From assembly GCA_037349105.1 (NCBI GenBank), contig JAYJMM010000105.1, forward strand, positions 1,736,001 through 1,800,000: a stretch of DNA of 64,000 bases, read 5' to 3'. Origin of the DNA: Limnomonas spitsbergensis (Eukaryota; Chlorophyta; Chlorophyceae; Chlamydomonadales). The notes below the pieces were generated by a model. The model was not told where the DNA came from. It ran no database searches and worked only from the letters and a program-made list of their open reading frames with translations. Shown piece by piece: positions 33,754 through 45,300 of the stretch. Positions within the stretch are counted from its first letter, which is position 1. Each line of letters opens with the position of its first letter. The position numbers and the translations under genes are program-made.

Positions 33754-34359
33754 TTATGGCGTAGTGTCTGCTGCTGCTGCTGCTACTGCTGCTGCTGCTG
33801 CCGCTGCTGCTGCTGCCGCTACTGCTTTTTCAGCAGCCAGCTCGCCTCGGATATGCTTCTTCTTGGACCTGTTTGTACACCGCATGACCAAGCCGGACAG
33901 CTGTCGGGCAGCAAAGCAGCAAGTGGGGCAGAACGGACAGGCTGCAGGCGTCACGGCTGTTGGGCAGTTGCCGCATGCAAGCTGCGCCTCAGCTCCCTCG
34001 GCTGCTGCTGTTGGATAAAACGCACCCTCCTGGACCACAGCCACAGCCGGTGCGGGTGCATGACGTAGTGCCGGCGCCACTGCCACACGCCCACGAGCAC
34101 TGCCCTCGCCCCCATCGTCCTCCTCCTCGGCTGGATGCTTCCGCTTGGTGCGGCCTGCTGTAGCTGGCTTATCAACCTTGAGGCGGTCGTGAAGCGCCAT
34201 ATGCGCCCTGGTGCTGTTAGCTGATCCAGCCCATTGTGGCATCTCTGCCTCCAGGGCATGCATCCAGCCCTGCACCATCTGCCCTAGCAGCTGGCGCAAG
34301 AGCGCTGGTGCACCTCCATCTCCCATGCGGACAGTGATAGCGCGGAGTGCATGCATCAT
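33754..34359 (-). CDS. Cysteine-cluster protein with poly-Ala tail (paralogue of 7475-7879)
   Basis: A single open frame from ATG 34359 to TAA 33754-33756, 201 residues. It starts with a helical Met/Leu/Ala-rich region, then KRKHPAEEEDDGGEG (nuclear-signal-like followed by acidic). Next come an 'AFYP' motif and C-x2-C-x7-C-x2-C-x2-CC-x3-AR-x-LSG-x4-C, and a lysine-rich segment. The C-terminus has about 20 alanines broken by Val, encoded by GCN repeats. The cysteine layout matches the ORF at 7475-7879. Upstream exons may exist, since the frame begins directly with two Met codons after a gene-free region. Function unknown; the repeat context suggests a mobile-element gene. Confidence 0.5.
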   Translation of the reverse strand: MMHALRAITVRMGDGGAPALLRQLLGQMVQGWMHALEAEMPQWAGSANSTRAHMALHDRLKVDKPATAGRTKRKHPAEEEDDGGEGSARGRVAVAPALRHAPAPAVAVVQEGAFYPTAAAEGAEAQLACGNCPTAVTPAACPFCPTCCFAARQLSGLVMRCTNRSKKKHIRGELAAEKAVAAAAAAAAAAAVAAAAADTTP

Positions 34360-34399
34360 TCAATGGTGGCATGCTTTGTGGTGGCTTCATGCATGCAGA

Positions 34400-36124
34400 C
34401 ATTAAAAGGACACCATGTGGAATACCTGAATGTCAGTGCATGACTGAAAGGCTGAACAGACGCATGGGAGGAATGCGCAGAAGGTCAGAAACACCTTGGA
34501 CACCGACCTGCACGTGAAAATATTTGTTATGGCACAAAACATGTTGCTGACTGTTTCCCGCTCATGTCAGCATTGTGCCACCAGGCGCCCCTGGCACCAC
34601 AGCCCAATTTAAACACATCTTTAAAATGTCCTTGGTGTTTGGGATCTGCTCTTACATTATGATGGTCTTCATTGTCCTCATCCATCGAGGAGGGCCAAGT
34701 TTTTCTCGGATTTTACGGCTCAGGCGACATGAGTGACCATTGCTCAAGCCGATTTGAAAACATGTAGGAATTCTTATTACTTCTTGCTTCGTATCGAGCC
34801 TGCTTCGACATAGATCATTTTCAAACAATCCGAGGCACCATCGCCAATTATTGTGTGACGGGGGTGTACAAGTTCGGACACCTCTCTTTTTGCAGCGATG
34901 TTTCAGGCCTTCATTCTTAAAAATGCATCGACCGTGTGTGCGGTTGTTTTTCGCCCGAGCGTGGCCAGAGTGCGACACCTGCTGAAACTCGAAAATTTGA
35001 GCCACGAGGGCCCAATCCCGACTCAATCTTGGCGAATTGTTGCGAAACATTCATATCAGCTTTAGATCTAGCAATCGCTGCATCCTACAAATTTGTTTCC
35101 TGAAATTCCCCTGCACCCTGGTTTTGGCCTGGATCAAACCCTCGTGGCTTCCCAGTAGTTCCCACCCCCTGGTTTCACTTCACACGGGAATAATAACGGG
35201 ATGATGAAGTCCATACAAACTCGGTCGGTTCCCACGCGAGAGCGATCAAAGAGAACGCTCGTGAGGAATACAAACAAGAGTGGCATGTCTTCATGTACTG
35301 CTTGCCCACTGTTGCTTGCCCGCTTCGTCACCTTCCGTTGGCAGCGCCCTTTGTAATTGTACTGCCCGCCAAGCAGAGGCCTGGGTTGTTTTTGGTGCCC
35401 CACGCATATCAGATCAAATACCGGTATTTGAGAATTGCAGCAGGGGCTGACCTACTTTGCATTGCAAGCGGCGATTGCAGCCCCAAGAAATTGTGCGAAC
35501 AGTCGAAACAGCAACACACGTCTCAAGGGCCTGGCTCGTGCTACACATCGTCCAGTCTGCTTCTTCTGTGCAGGTGTGTAGATCTTCTCATGTGCACAGT
35601 GTCCCAAACTCACCACCCGTTTTTGACACCCTGCCCGCGCATTCTTGACTTCCTGAAAGCAATTGCTGACATATCCATGCACAATGAACACGATTAGATA
35701 TACCGTCCTTATTATCCCTGTCGGGCTTAATACTTCGACAACATCCTGATTCACTTGTTTCTACTCCGAATCGAACCACGTGTAGGCATTACCCTTCTGG
35801 CATTACCGGTAGATTTTAAATATTTACATATGAAAAATGATTGCTTTTGTCACGAGCACGGTGGTGGTCACGAGGCTTTTGCAGCCGGACAATTTTCATT
35901 CAGCCTGATACAACCGAGGATTCAGAGCCTCGCGCATGTGATCTGGTTATGACCAATCTCCACTACTCTTGGTACAATCCATCATTGATTCGGTGCCCAC
36001 CGATTGTGTCCTTTTTAGTATATCTGCCGATACCACGCGAAATCGCCATTAATTTTGTCCGCCCTGACTGATCTATCTCGTCCACCCTTTTTAATCACAT
36101 CTGTCTTCCCTTGCTTTCAGCTAC
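34400..36124. other. No gene seen upstream of the 36125 gene
   Basis: A 132-codon minus ORF (34652-35050) lacks motifs and start context. Near 35835-35865 the sequence TTTTGTCACGAGCAC resembles TTTGTCACGAGCACCGG at 5460-5476, each preceded by an AT-rich tract with CCGGTA nearby, so a shared diverged repeat is likely. A pyrimidine tract and AG directly precede the start codon of the next gene (36119-36120), so an upstream non-coding exon is possible. Confidence 0.35.
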
Positions 36125-37372
36125 ATGGATTGGTCGTGCTGCTTCTCCCCCACTGTGCCCGAGGGTCGGGCCCCTGGCGGAGCCGGTCGTCCAAGCTTGT
36201 TCCCGGCAGTTGACGCACCCGTTGCGGGAGCTTCCACGCAGCCGTTCAGAGTGACATCTCTGGCAAAGGATGCGTGCGGCAAGCTCTTGCGAGTAGGCAC
36301 GAAAGAGACAGATGACGCCCTCGACATGTTATCAGCACTCGACACCCGACCCAGCTCGATCGTGGCGCAAGGGTCGCCCAGCTCTGTAGATCGATCCGAC
36401 CCCCTGTGCCAGATCCAAGGCTTTCAAATTGGCAACTTCGCCCAAGGCAGTTCCTCCTCCCCACTGCAGCAGCATAGGCTGCTAATGGCTTGCAAGGAGA
36501 ACCCCAGGGTTAGCATGCCCTCACCGTTTTATCTGCCTGGCCACGAACTGGGAGCCTCCCCTCTCGAAGTGGCGGATGTGCCATCTGGGGGCTCCCATAG
36601 CAAGGCATCCAGCAGCTTTATCGACATCCGGTTGGTGACAGTGGGCAGCGGTGGTGGCAGCATGGCCTCGTTGAAGCCGATCAGCCTCCTCAGCTCCCAG
36701 CTCAGCAAGTCGCTGAAGCGGATCTCAGGTCAGCTTAACAAGTCGCCCTCATCGAACCCTGTCTGCAACAAGGCCGATGCAAAACTCGGTGCTGCAGGGG
36801 ATAGGAGCAGAAAAGGTGCAAGGGCTGGCTTTGCTGGAATCATGCGTAAGTCTGCCCGGGCGATCCTTGGCTTGAACGACGACAAGTTAGAAAAGCTGTC
36901 AGGTGCCGTCAGCTTGGCCCCGATGCAGCCACCAAACAGGAGCTTCCTCTCCCCTATCGCCCCACTGTGGCACCCTGGCTGCGAATATGAGGCGGCAGAC
37001 CCCGCCGACGCCTGCCCTGGTGAGCACCTCTTCGCTGCTACGCTGCCGTTTCCCACTACCTTGGACCATCTCGCGCAGGAGTTTATACCAGTGTCCACGA
37101 TCACCTCAGCTGATCAGCATCAGCAGCCTTTGTCTAAATTGGAGCACAGCTGTTGTCTGACACTGCCTGATCAGCACCTGCATGACCAAGTCCATGCGAA
37201 GCCATTCGCGCTGGAGGGGTCGCATCCAAATAGTGGATTTCCAGGTGACGGTGAGCCGCTGAGCTTGTATGCAGCCCTGATGGATGGATACAAAATGGAG
37301 CCAACTGGGGGCTCCTATAGGGCGCACAGCCTGACGCAGCCGCTGAACCACTGTATGTATTACAAACTGTGA
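36125..37372 (+). CDS. Single-exon protein of unknown function, 415 residues
   Basis: A long open frame from ATG 36125 to TGA 37370-37372 with even codon use and no internal stop. It is the longest uninterrupted ORF in the window outside repeats. The protein is Ser/Pro/Leu-rich. Around residues 178-210 it has a basic, amphipathic segment (LLSSQLSKSLKRISGQLNKS), then a basic stretch with KGARAGFAGIMRKSARAILG. No enzyme motif, signal peptide or membrane span is visible. An AG after a pyrimidine tract sits four bases before the ATG, so the ATG may begin the second exon of a transcript. A TGTAA, the usual chlorophyte polyadenylation signal, lies 517 bp downstream. Possibly a regulatory or scaffold protein; I do not recognise it. 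Confidence 0.6.
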   Translation: MDWSCCFSPTVPEGRAPGGAGRPSLFPAVDAPVAGASTQPFRVTSLAKDACGKLLRVGTKETDDALDMLSALDTRPSSIVAQGSPSSVDRSDPLCQIQGFQIGNFAQGSSSSPLQQHRLLMACKENPRVSMPSPFYLPGHELGASPLEVADVPSGGSHSKASSSFIDIRLVTVGSGGGSMASLKPISLLSSQLSKSLKRISGQLNKSPSSNPVCNKADAKLGAAGDRSRKGARAGFAGIMRKSARAILGLNDDKLEKLSGAVSLAPMQPPNRSFLSPIAPLWHPGCEYEAADPADACPGEHLFAATLPFPTTLDHLAQEFIPVSTITSADQHQQPLSKLEHSCCLTLPDQHLHDQVHAKPFALEGSHPNSGFPGDGEPLSLYAALMDGYKMEPTGGSYRAHSLTQPLNHCMYYKL

Positions 37373-39316
37373 TACATCAAGTGGTTTGGGCGCTGGAAAA
37401 GGTGCTGAGTGATGCGAGCTGCTGCTGTGGTCCTAATAGCTGTAGGGATGGACCTCCCGTCTTTAGGGGGAGAAATCAACATAGTGTACCATATTTCACT
37501 GCTTTGGTGATTAATCCCGCCCTCCAACGTAGACAGTGTTCGAGACCCCTTACGGCAGGAGCCATGAATAGCAGTGAAGGTGTAGTAGCTGTCAAGCATG
37601 GGCAGATTCTGCATTTGAGCTTTGCCTCCTCTTCTCTTCAGAATAGTTTGTCCACCTGAAAGGGAGCTGGTAGGACCAGCAGTTGAGCAACAACCATGTG
37701 AGGCTGACCGGGGTGTTCCCCATTTTCCCAATGATATGTTAATAGTAGGGGACACTGCAGACTGCATTCTAAGATACGAGGCTCGACTGGAGCCCATGTT
37801 CCTGGCCATACGGTACCTGCTGGATATCTATATTTTTTCACTGCGGCCTTCTACACTCTCCTGTTTTGGAGGGGCGTAAGACATGCCTTGTAAGCCATTT
37901 TCAAGGCCCTGGAGCCATGATATACACCCTAATCTGAAGTGTTGCATGTTTGCTTGTCCACCCATCGTTAATCTAACTGTGGGGGTCTGGTCTTCTTTTT
38001 GAGAAGGGCTGGCTTGACTGTGACCAGTTCCCTCGGGAATTGTAGGACAGCATGAATTTGTGTATCAATGACTTTCTTCTTAGGCAGCATTTGGGTTTCG
38101 CATGTCTGGCCAAATTTGTTGGCAAGAGTGATCTCCAGTGTGCACCCTGTTTATCGGGGGCTTTTTATCTTTGCTTCTAGGTATTAGACCAGCTGTGCTG
38201 AGAGATCTTTCGATGCCGCTAGGTGTGGTTGTCTGTCATTGAGTCTTATGACCTTTGTTTTGACCTCTTCAGTCCTTTGACAGATTTCTTGTCGGATGAG
38301 GCCATGAAGCGGTAAAAGAATTGGAAGGTGGAGAAGAACTGCACATTGCTACTATTTATAGGAGTACGTTCCCCATTATCAATGCATCATAGAATAGTCA
38401 TCTCTTAAAGTAACCAAAATTCCGGTACTTTCATCTTCTTGTTGCTAGCTCAGGGCTTTCATACATTGCAACTACATCACTATGTTTGGGTTTGTGTCCG
38501 CTGCATTTCTGGAGTCCATTCCTATGCCACCTGTCATTGGGGTTGTATATGGCAGGTCTTCAACGGCCTGCCCCCTTACGTCCCCTCTCTTTCATTCCTT
38601 AGTTGTGAATACGCATACTGCTGAAGTGAATACTCATACCCCCTGCTTGAATTGTACAAATGAAAGAAGTTATTTGCCTTCAAACGTCGCAGGAGTACTG
38701 TGAAATGACAAGATAACTGTCATGTCGGGCCTGTATAGCCACAACTGGAGGGAGGCGTACTAGCCAGATCTGCCAACTTTCGTGTCTCCCCACCATCACC
38801 ATGAGAAAGGACTGTCTTGTTAAAAGCTAGGAGTAGAAGTAGTGCATGGATGTCGCATCACTGCAAATGCTTGAATAAATGAATTGTGTTTTGTCCATGC
38901 ACAGCCGAATCTCAAGATACATCCGACATACCAACTAACATGTACACAGCCCAGCATGAACAAAGTACGCTGAGAGGACGATACACTACATTGTATGTGA
39001 CACATATTACTGGACACTGCCTCCATGGGTTTGCGAACCCCTGACACAGATCAGAGACCTCCCCTCTTGAAGAAAATAAGAGTAGCGGCCAGAGTCCTTG
39101 ATCTCTGTTCCGCCTGTATAGCTATTGCAGCAAGGGGGCATCGACAGCAACTGCAGCCGAAGCTGCGCTGGGGCCATGTACGCTGCCCACGTCAGGCAAG
39201 TCTTCGCTGAGCTGCGGGCGCCGACAGGTGCGTCGATCAGGCGCCCCATAAGGCTGCATTCCCACCTGCATCATCACCGCCCCCTGGCTGCGGCCTCTGG
39301 GTGCGGCTGACAGCGC
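37373..39316. other. Probable 3' region of the 36125 gene, then spacer
   Basis: No further gene seen. TGTAA at 37889-37893 is a candidate polyadenylation signal for the plus-strand gene. The minus-strand BRWD-like gene ends at 39317, so the two genes converge on this 1.9-kb stretch. Confidence 0.4.
37889..37893 (+). terminator. Candidate TGTAA polyadenylation signal
   Basis: TGTAA is the common chlorophyte polyadenylation motif. This copy is 517 bp after the stop at 37372; its use is inferred. Confidence 0.3.
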
Positions 39317-42300
39317 TTACTGCAGTGCAAACATCTCCTGCTGCTGTTGCTGCTGCTGCCAATGGCCTTGCGGCTGTCCAGTCTGCAATGTATCCACAGG
39401 GCCCCAATCGGCATTCACATCCCTGCCTGCCTGTTGCCGCAGCCAAGGCAGGCCCCGACCTTGCGACTGCAGACCGGTCCTCCCCAACTGCCTCTCGAAA
39501 TCCCACGGTTGACCTGGGCCCTCTTGCTGCTGGTGCTGCTGGTGCTGGTGATGTGGCATGGCAGCCTCCGGCCAATCCTCCAGCTGTGGCTGCTGAACGG
39601 CCGTTTCAGCCCATCCAATGTGCTGTGGCTGATGTTGCACACCCATCACAGGCCATCCTTGAGGCCATGATGGCTGCAGCTGTTGCTGCTCCAGATATGC
39701 ACTGAGACTCATCACACCAGGTGGTTGTTGCGGTTGTTGTTGCGGCTGTCGCTGACCTGGATAGTCTCCGAGTCCCATCGCCCATGGATCTGGTTGTTGC
39801 TGCTCCTGCTGCTGCTGTTGATGCTGTTGATGCTGCTGCGGCTGTTGATGCTGCCGTGGCTGTTGCTGTTGCCGTTGTGGCTGCTGCTGCTGCTGCAGAT
39901 GTTGCATGACCATCCCAAGCCGCCCTTGCTGTTGCTGCTGTTGCTGCTGTTGCTGCTGCTGCGGTTGTGACAACAGCTGCTGCCCAGGATAGTCGCTCAG
40001 TCCCATCACAATGGGTTCTTGCTCCTGATGTTGCTGCTGCTGTTGTGATTGCCTATGATATAATTGACCTACTCCTGCCCCATTGTCTGCAGGGTCGCTC
40101 TGAAGCCTCAGCGGAGGTCCCCTCTCCCGCCCTCTCCCGCCTGCTTGTTTCACTAGTCTGCGCCCAGCCGACGGCTGCCTCCCATCTGCCAACGCCGGCC
40201 CTGAACACTCTCGCCCACTCCCACTAGCCAACACGAGCGGCTCCTGCCTCGCCACTGGTTCAGCCACCACATCCGGCCGCCACATCCGGCCGACGGGGCC
40301 CAACCATGTGCCGGGGCCGGAGGGCGGAGTGTCCCATGTGACCGGCTCATTGCCGAGCGCTCCTGTCTCGCCTGCAACTGGGCCTGCCTGCTCGTTTGCA
40401 TGCGGCAGTGGTCCTGCTGCAAACAGGCCCTCATGTGCGGCCAGCCAGCCGCGCCAGGTTTGCGGCGCCATGGCCCTCGAGCCATGCATTAGGCTGCGGC
40501 TGCGGCGCGTGACTCGGACACCGACGATAGCTGCAGCAGCAGGGCCAATTCAAATCGTTTACGTTTCCAAAACCCAAGCAGGGGCAACATCATATGCCAG
40601 TCGCTGCATGGACACTAGCAAGGACAGCAATACAGCAGAGTTGAGCGCGGCATGCCCTTGAGTGCTCAAGGCAAGCAAGAAGGGCCTCCAGATGGGCTGT
40701 CGAGGCACTTCTGCAATAGCTAGTGGGTCAGCCATGGCTGTCGGGCGGGTTCAAACAGCGCACCTTGATCCTCCTGCACGTCCTCTTCCTCATCAAAGCG
40801 GCGACCAGGTCCTGCTCGGTCCGGCTCCATATCCCCCGCACGATCAGCCCTCACAGTCCTTGCCCGAAGCCCGACTGAGGCGTGACCACTCCCTACATCG
40901 CCAGACCTATTAGAACGAGACCCAGATCTAGATGTAGGCCCTGTAAGCACTGAAGGCGCAGCCAAGACACCTGGATCAGCAGACCGAGTGGCAAGAGATC
41001 CGGACCTAGATCTAGGCCCTGTTTGCACTGAAGGGCCAGCCGGGCTGGGGCTCGGCACCGGTCTTGTGATCACACCATCGGCCAGCCGCATGACTCTGGC
41101 AACAGGGCGGGCCTCTACAGATGCGGCGAGAAGCCCGTCCGGGCCATCCGCCCCACCCGCACGACCATCGTCATCATCATCATGATCATCACCATCATCA
41201 TCGGGCGGAGGCCTCAGCCGCATCCGCTCTTCAGGTGCCGAACGGGCGCCCCTCGAGGATCTAGATCTAAGATCTAGTACAGAGGGTGCCTGCCTGTGCT
41301 GCTGCTGCACACCCGCTTCCACTTGATGACGGCCGACGCTGTCCTCGCGTGCGAGCTGCCGCTGCCACTGGCTAGGGAGCCTCAGTCTCACCGCTGTGAC
41401 CGTCCTCTGCTGCCCCTGCTCACTTGACACATCGCCAGAAGCCTGCCGGCAGGGAAATTGGACAACGCTGATGTACACAAGTAATTCGTTCAATTATAAT
41501 CAGACAATATCAGGGTTCAGGGCATTGCCGGTAGATATCGTTTCTGCGCTGAACGTGTCAAGTGCGTGAAATAGCACACGACTGTTCAGCTCACAGGTTC
41601 AGGCTGTCAGGGACTAGCCGCGCAGAACCGGTAACAAGGCTGTGAGGGATGGCCTGACGATGGAAAAGCACTTCCAGCCATTGATATAAATATGCTGAAC
41701 CAAGGCTACAAAGGCCATGCTTAGATCTATAAGCATACATCTACCAGTTGTGTCTGGATCTTTACCTAGATCGGATCTCATGATCCTCGGGCTACCCTTG
41801 CCCCTGCTGGGAGAGACAAGCAGGTCCTCACCGTCTGCCGGGTTCGGCTTTGCATAGCGCCACTGCGCCTCGTGGCAGGCCCCGCCCGCCGGCTGGCCTC
41901 CGGAACCAAGCCGTTTCGGCTGCTTCGCCTTGTACCGTGCCCCCCGCTTGGGCCTGCCTCGGCCCCTAATGTGCTTGTGCCTGTCTCAGCTTCCAACATG
42001 CTCGGGCCTGCCTCAGCATCTCCATTGCCGGCACGTCTGCCCACATTCGCAGTGCTTGGTCCGGCCTCGTCCTCATTTTCGTCTTCCTCACCGCTGCTGT
42101 CCAGACCGCGGCGACGCTTTCGACGTCCACCCTCAAATCTGGATGAGAGGAGTGTAAGGGCTTAGGGAGTGGGGTTCCGAAAGGCTTTTGTCTTTCCATT
42201 TGGACGGAATGAGCGTTCAGGGTGCTGGGATCATAAGTCAGGGTTGGTGCTTTCGGGGCTTGGAGCCAGAGCCATGTGTCTCACTTTAGCCTGGGCTCAG

Positions 42301-45300
42301 TGTCTCACTTTAGCCTGGGCTATCCCTCACCTGAGTCGAGTGGACCTGCGTGGCTGGTCGTCCTCACCGCCAGCACCCTCAGCCCCCCTGTCTGCCTGGG
42401 CCTCTCCCCTCCGCCGTGCTGCACGCTCCCCTCGGCCCCGCAGATCCACCACCTGCTCCTCCTCCTCCTCCTCCTCCTCCTCGTCCACCTCATCGAAAAA
42501 GCGCCGCCTGCGCGTCTGTCGCCTCAACGCCATACTTCTACCGGGCTGCACGTGTGTCGCATGTGTCCTTGTCAGGGGCCTGCGGCTGACATCAGACCTG
42601 CGTGTCCTCCGGCGGCCCGTGCGGCGGCGCACTCGAACGTCGGCGCCGCTGCTGCCCTGCCCGTCCCCCTCCGACACGAGGCTGACCCCTCCTGAGGAGC
42701 CGCCCGAGTCATCCTCGTCATCCTCAGTGGTCACGATGCTGATGACGTCATTGTCATCGTCCGACTGCCCACTGGAGGACGGGGAAGAGGAGGTCAACAA
42801 AAAGCCATCGTCGGAAAAGCCACCGCCGCCGCGACGGTTTCCGTTCCGCCGAAGATAAGCGCTGACGTGGTCCGGGATGATCTGGGCGCGCCCGATGCGG
42901 CCGTTGGCGGCTCCTGGATCAGTCCCGCCACGGCTGGTGGCTCCTGCTGTGAGCAGCGCCGTGAGCGCCGCCCTGTGCCTGGTCTCCGCCTGCACCGCAG
43001 CCGCGTGCTGCGCGTGAATGCTTCCACCGCGGGATGCGACCAGCCACATGGCAGCAGCAACGGTCGGGGGAGCAGCAGACAGGCCGTGCGGAATGGCGGC
43101 GGCGGCCGCACCGGCAGCGCTACCGCCAGCGGCGGTAGCCAAGGCATCTCGGCCCGTGGGCCAGTTTGTCACTGAGGCGAGCTTGAGAGGGAGAGAGCTA
43201 AGGAGGTGCTGGGCTTGAAATGCCGACTGGATTGGGTCAGAGTAGGGCATGCTGTGGTAATCGCAGAGCGGTTGAGGTGGCAGCAGGTGCGAGGGCAGCT
43301 GGGTCTCGCTGTCAACAACGTACCTGCAGGCCGGGGACAGGTGTCGTCATGAGGGAGGGAGGAGACCATAATCGGCTTGCCATGATCAGCACGTGTCAGC
43401 AGCCTCCCTCCAGCAGTCCGAAATTGCACCATGGGGTCATGTCCAAAAGGTATGTCATGTGAAGAGGCACATTATGCTGACACGTCCGTGTGTCAGATCA
43501 TGTCCCCTGGTTCCTCTTCTGGATTTTTCTTTCGAAGTCTCATCAGGGTTTTTATCATGGCCAGGGTCAAGGTGCAGAGTGCTCACATGCCAGTGTACCA
43601 AAATTGAGAAGCAACACAGAAGTAAGCTGGCGGGCGCTTGGCCAGTTGAACTCACATGTTGAGGTCGTGAGTGACTTCTTTAAAGTCAGAGGCAAGGAAC
43701 TGGTCATAGGGGGTCCGGGCCAGGAAGTGATTGCAGCCTGTGCTGTAAAAGTGGAGCTGCAGCATCCAGGAGCGGGGAGCAAACTCATTAGTTCATCACC
43801 AGTATACCACGGTAGTATATACTTCATTGATGCAGCACTGGTCATCCAATTGAGAAATTACGATACCAGCTTCGTCCTGTTCCGGTTATGCTTTGCTAGC
43901 TCATAAAACGGATGATCAAAACATGGATAGAGCCTCGTCATCTCCCATTTACAGTACCTTTGCGTCCCCTAGCCAAGGCCGAATCATCCTTCGCCTGACA
44001 TACAGTTCAGCGCTCTTACCAAGTAGAACCAAGCGATATAGCTGAACAGTTCCCGTTCTCAACAGCCTAACAGGATCGTTTCACCATCCACACCAGCTCC
44101 CAATCCACACCCAAACACATGCCCCACAGCCACGGCCTGAGCACCATACTGCATAAAGGGGCCTGAGATGACACGGTGTTTGTTTCAGTATGCACCAGAC
44201 CACTTCATTTGGAATGCCCTGGGCTGGTTCAGGTTCAGTCCACCACCACTAGGCCGTGTGGACCAAACCTTAACCAGCCCAGGGCCTTCAGACCAAGCCC
44301 CATGGCAAGCTGCACCAAGCCCCACCCGGCAGAGGCCGCAATATATCTGAAGTATAGCTGAAATACCTTAAACAAAAGAGGCACGACTGCAAGAGCACCT
44401 GCCCCCGGGGGAATGGTCCTTGGATCCAGCCTCACCTAGCTCTGGGATGAAGCCCCATACAAACCCACAGCTCAGATCCCAGCCCCTTGGCATCAAGGGG
44501 CTGAGATAGCTGAGCCTCTTGAACCCAGCACATGCTCCCTTGAACTCAACACGGGCGAGGCCTCCTGATGGACACGACTTGTCTTAGCACTTCGGCTGCA
44601 TCATGGCCTACAGCCGAGGGGGCCTTATACAGCATGCCCAGCTGCTTGGGCCACTGGTCAAGGAAGGCTCCAGGTTTGGTCCCCACAGGCCCCTTGATGG
44701 GTGCCTGGCGCCCCCCCAATAGTGGTCCAGCGTGCACTAGACCCAAAATTGCTGCTGAGCGCATCACATCTACAGCCACAAGAACCATGTGCGGTGCAAC
44801 ACGTAATATTGAAATATACGACCCGTCCGCGCAGCACGCCGCCCCCTCACCTGTCCTGCAACGTCACTGACCACCACTGAAGCTCCGTCCGGCGTGAAGT
44901 GTCCCTCCACCAGCGGGAGGCGGTCCGTCCATCGGCCTGGACCAGGGAAGGTGTCATCCGATTGGAAGCTGCGCAGAAGGTGGGGCACGATGGGGGTGGA
45001 TGTTATTATGGCCTTTGCAAAGGAGGGGGCAGGGAAGGGGCAGAGAGGGAGCTGTGTTGCAAAGAAGGGGACAGGACCCCTAGGATCTGTGAGGAGGAAT
45101 TGGGGCAAGAGGGGAGGGGGAACAGAGAGGTTGGCAGTCGTATGGAGGAAGTGCGCACACGCAGCTCTTGAAATACCAGGGACTCCCACCAGATGGAAAA
45201 GGCCAATGTGAGGCAATGACACAATCATTTATGTTTGGTCTTCCCCTCTCACACCTGGCCCTAGCAGGTATGAACAAGCAACCAGTGTTTAGTTTGAGTG

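Noticed and set aside
33764..34163. Plus-strand Ala/Cys-rich ORFs at the poly-Ala region
   Set aside because: They are shadows of GCN repeats on the opposite strand; the minus frame with the cysteine cluster is the coding one.
27503..35175. CCAGGGGGTGGGAA..GCCACGAGG in inverted orientation at both ends as terminal repeats of a 7.6-kb element
   Set aside because: The match is only about 23 bp, interrupted by an insertion in one copy. No target-site duplication was seen and the surroundings do not align.
39683..39970. Plus-strand Leu-rich ORF resembling a membrane protein
   Set aside because: It is the complement of the CAG/CAA-encoded Gln tract in the last BRWD exon; CTG codons read as Leu.
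42327..43250. Separate gene starting at ATG 43250
   Set aside because: The frame continues upstream to an acceptor at 43323/43324. Its upstream residues (VVDSETQLPSHLLPP) match the BRWD linker, so this is an internal exon.
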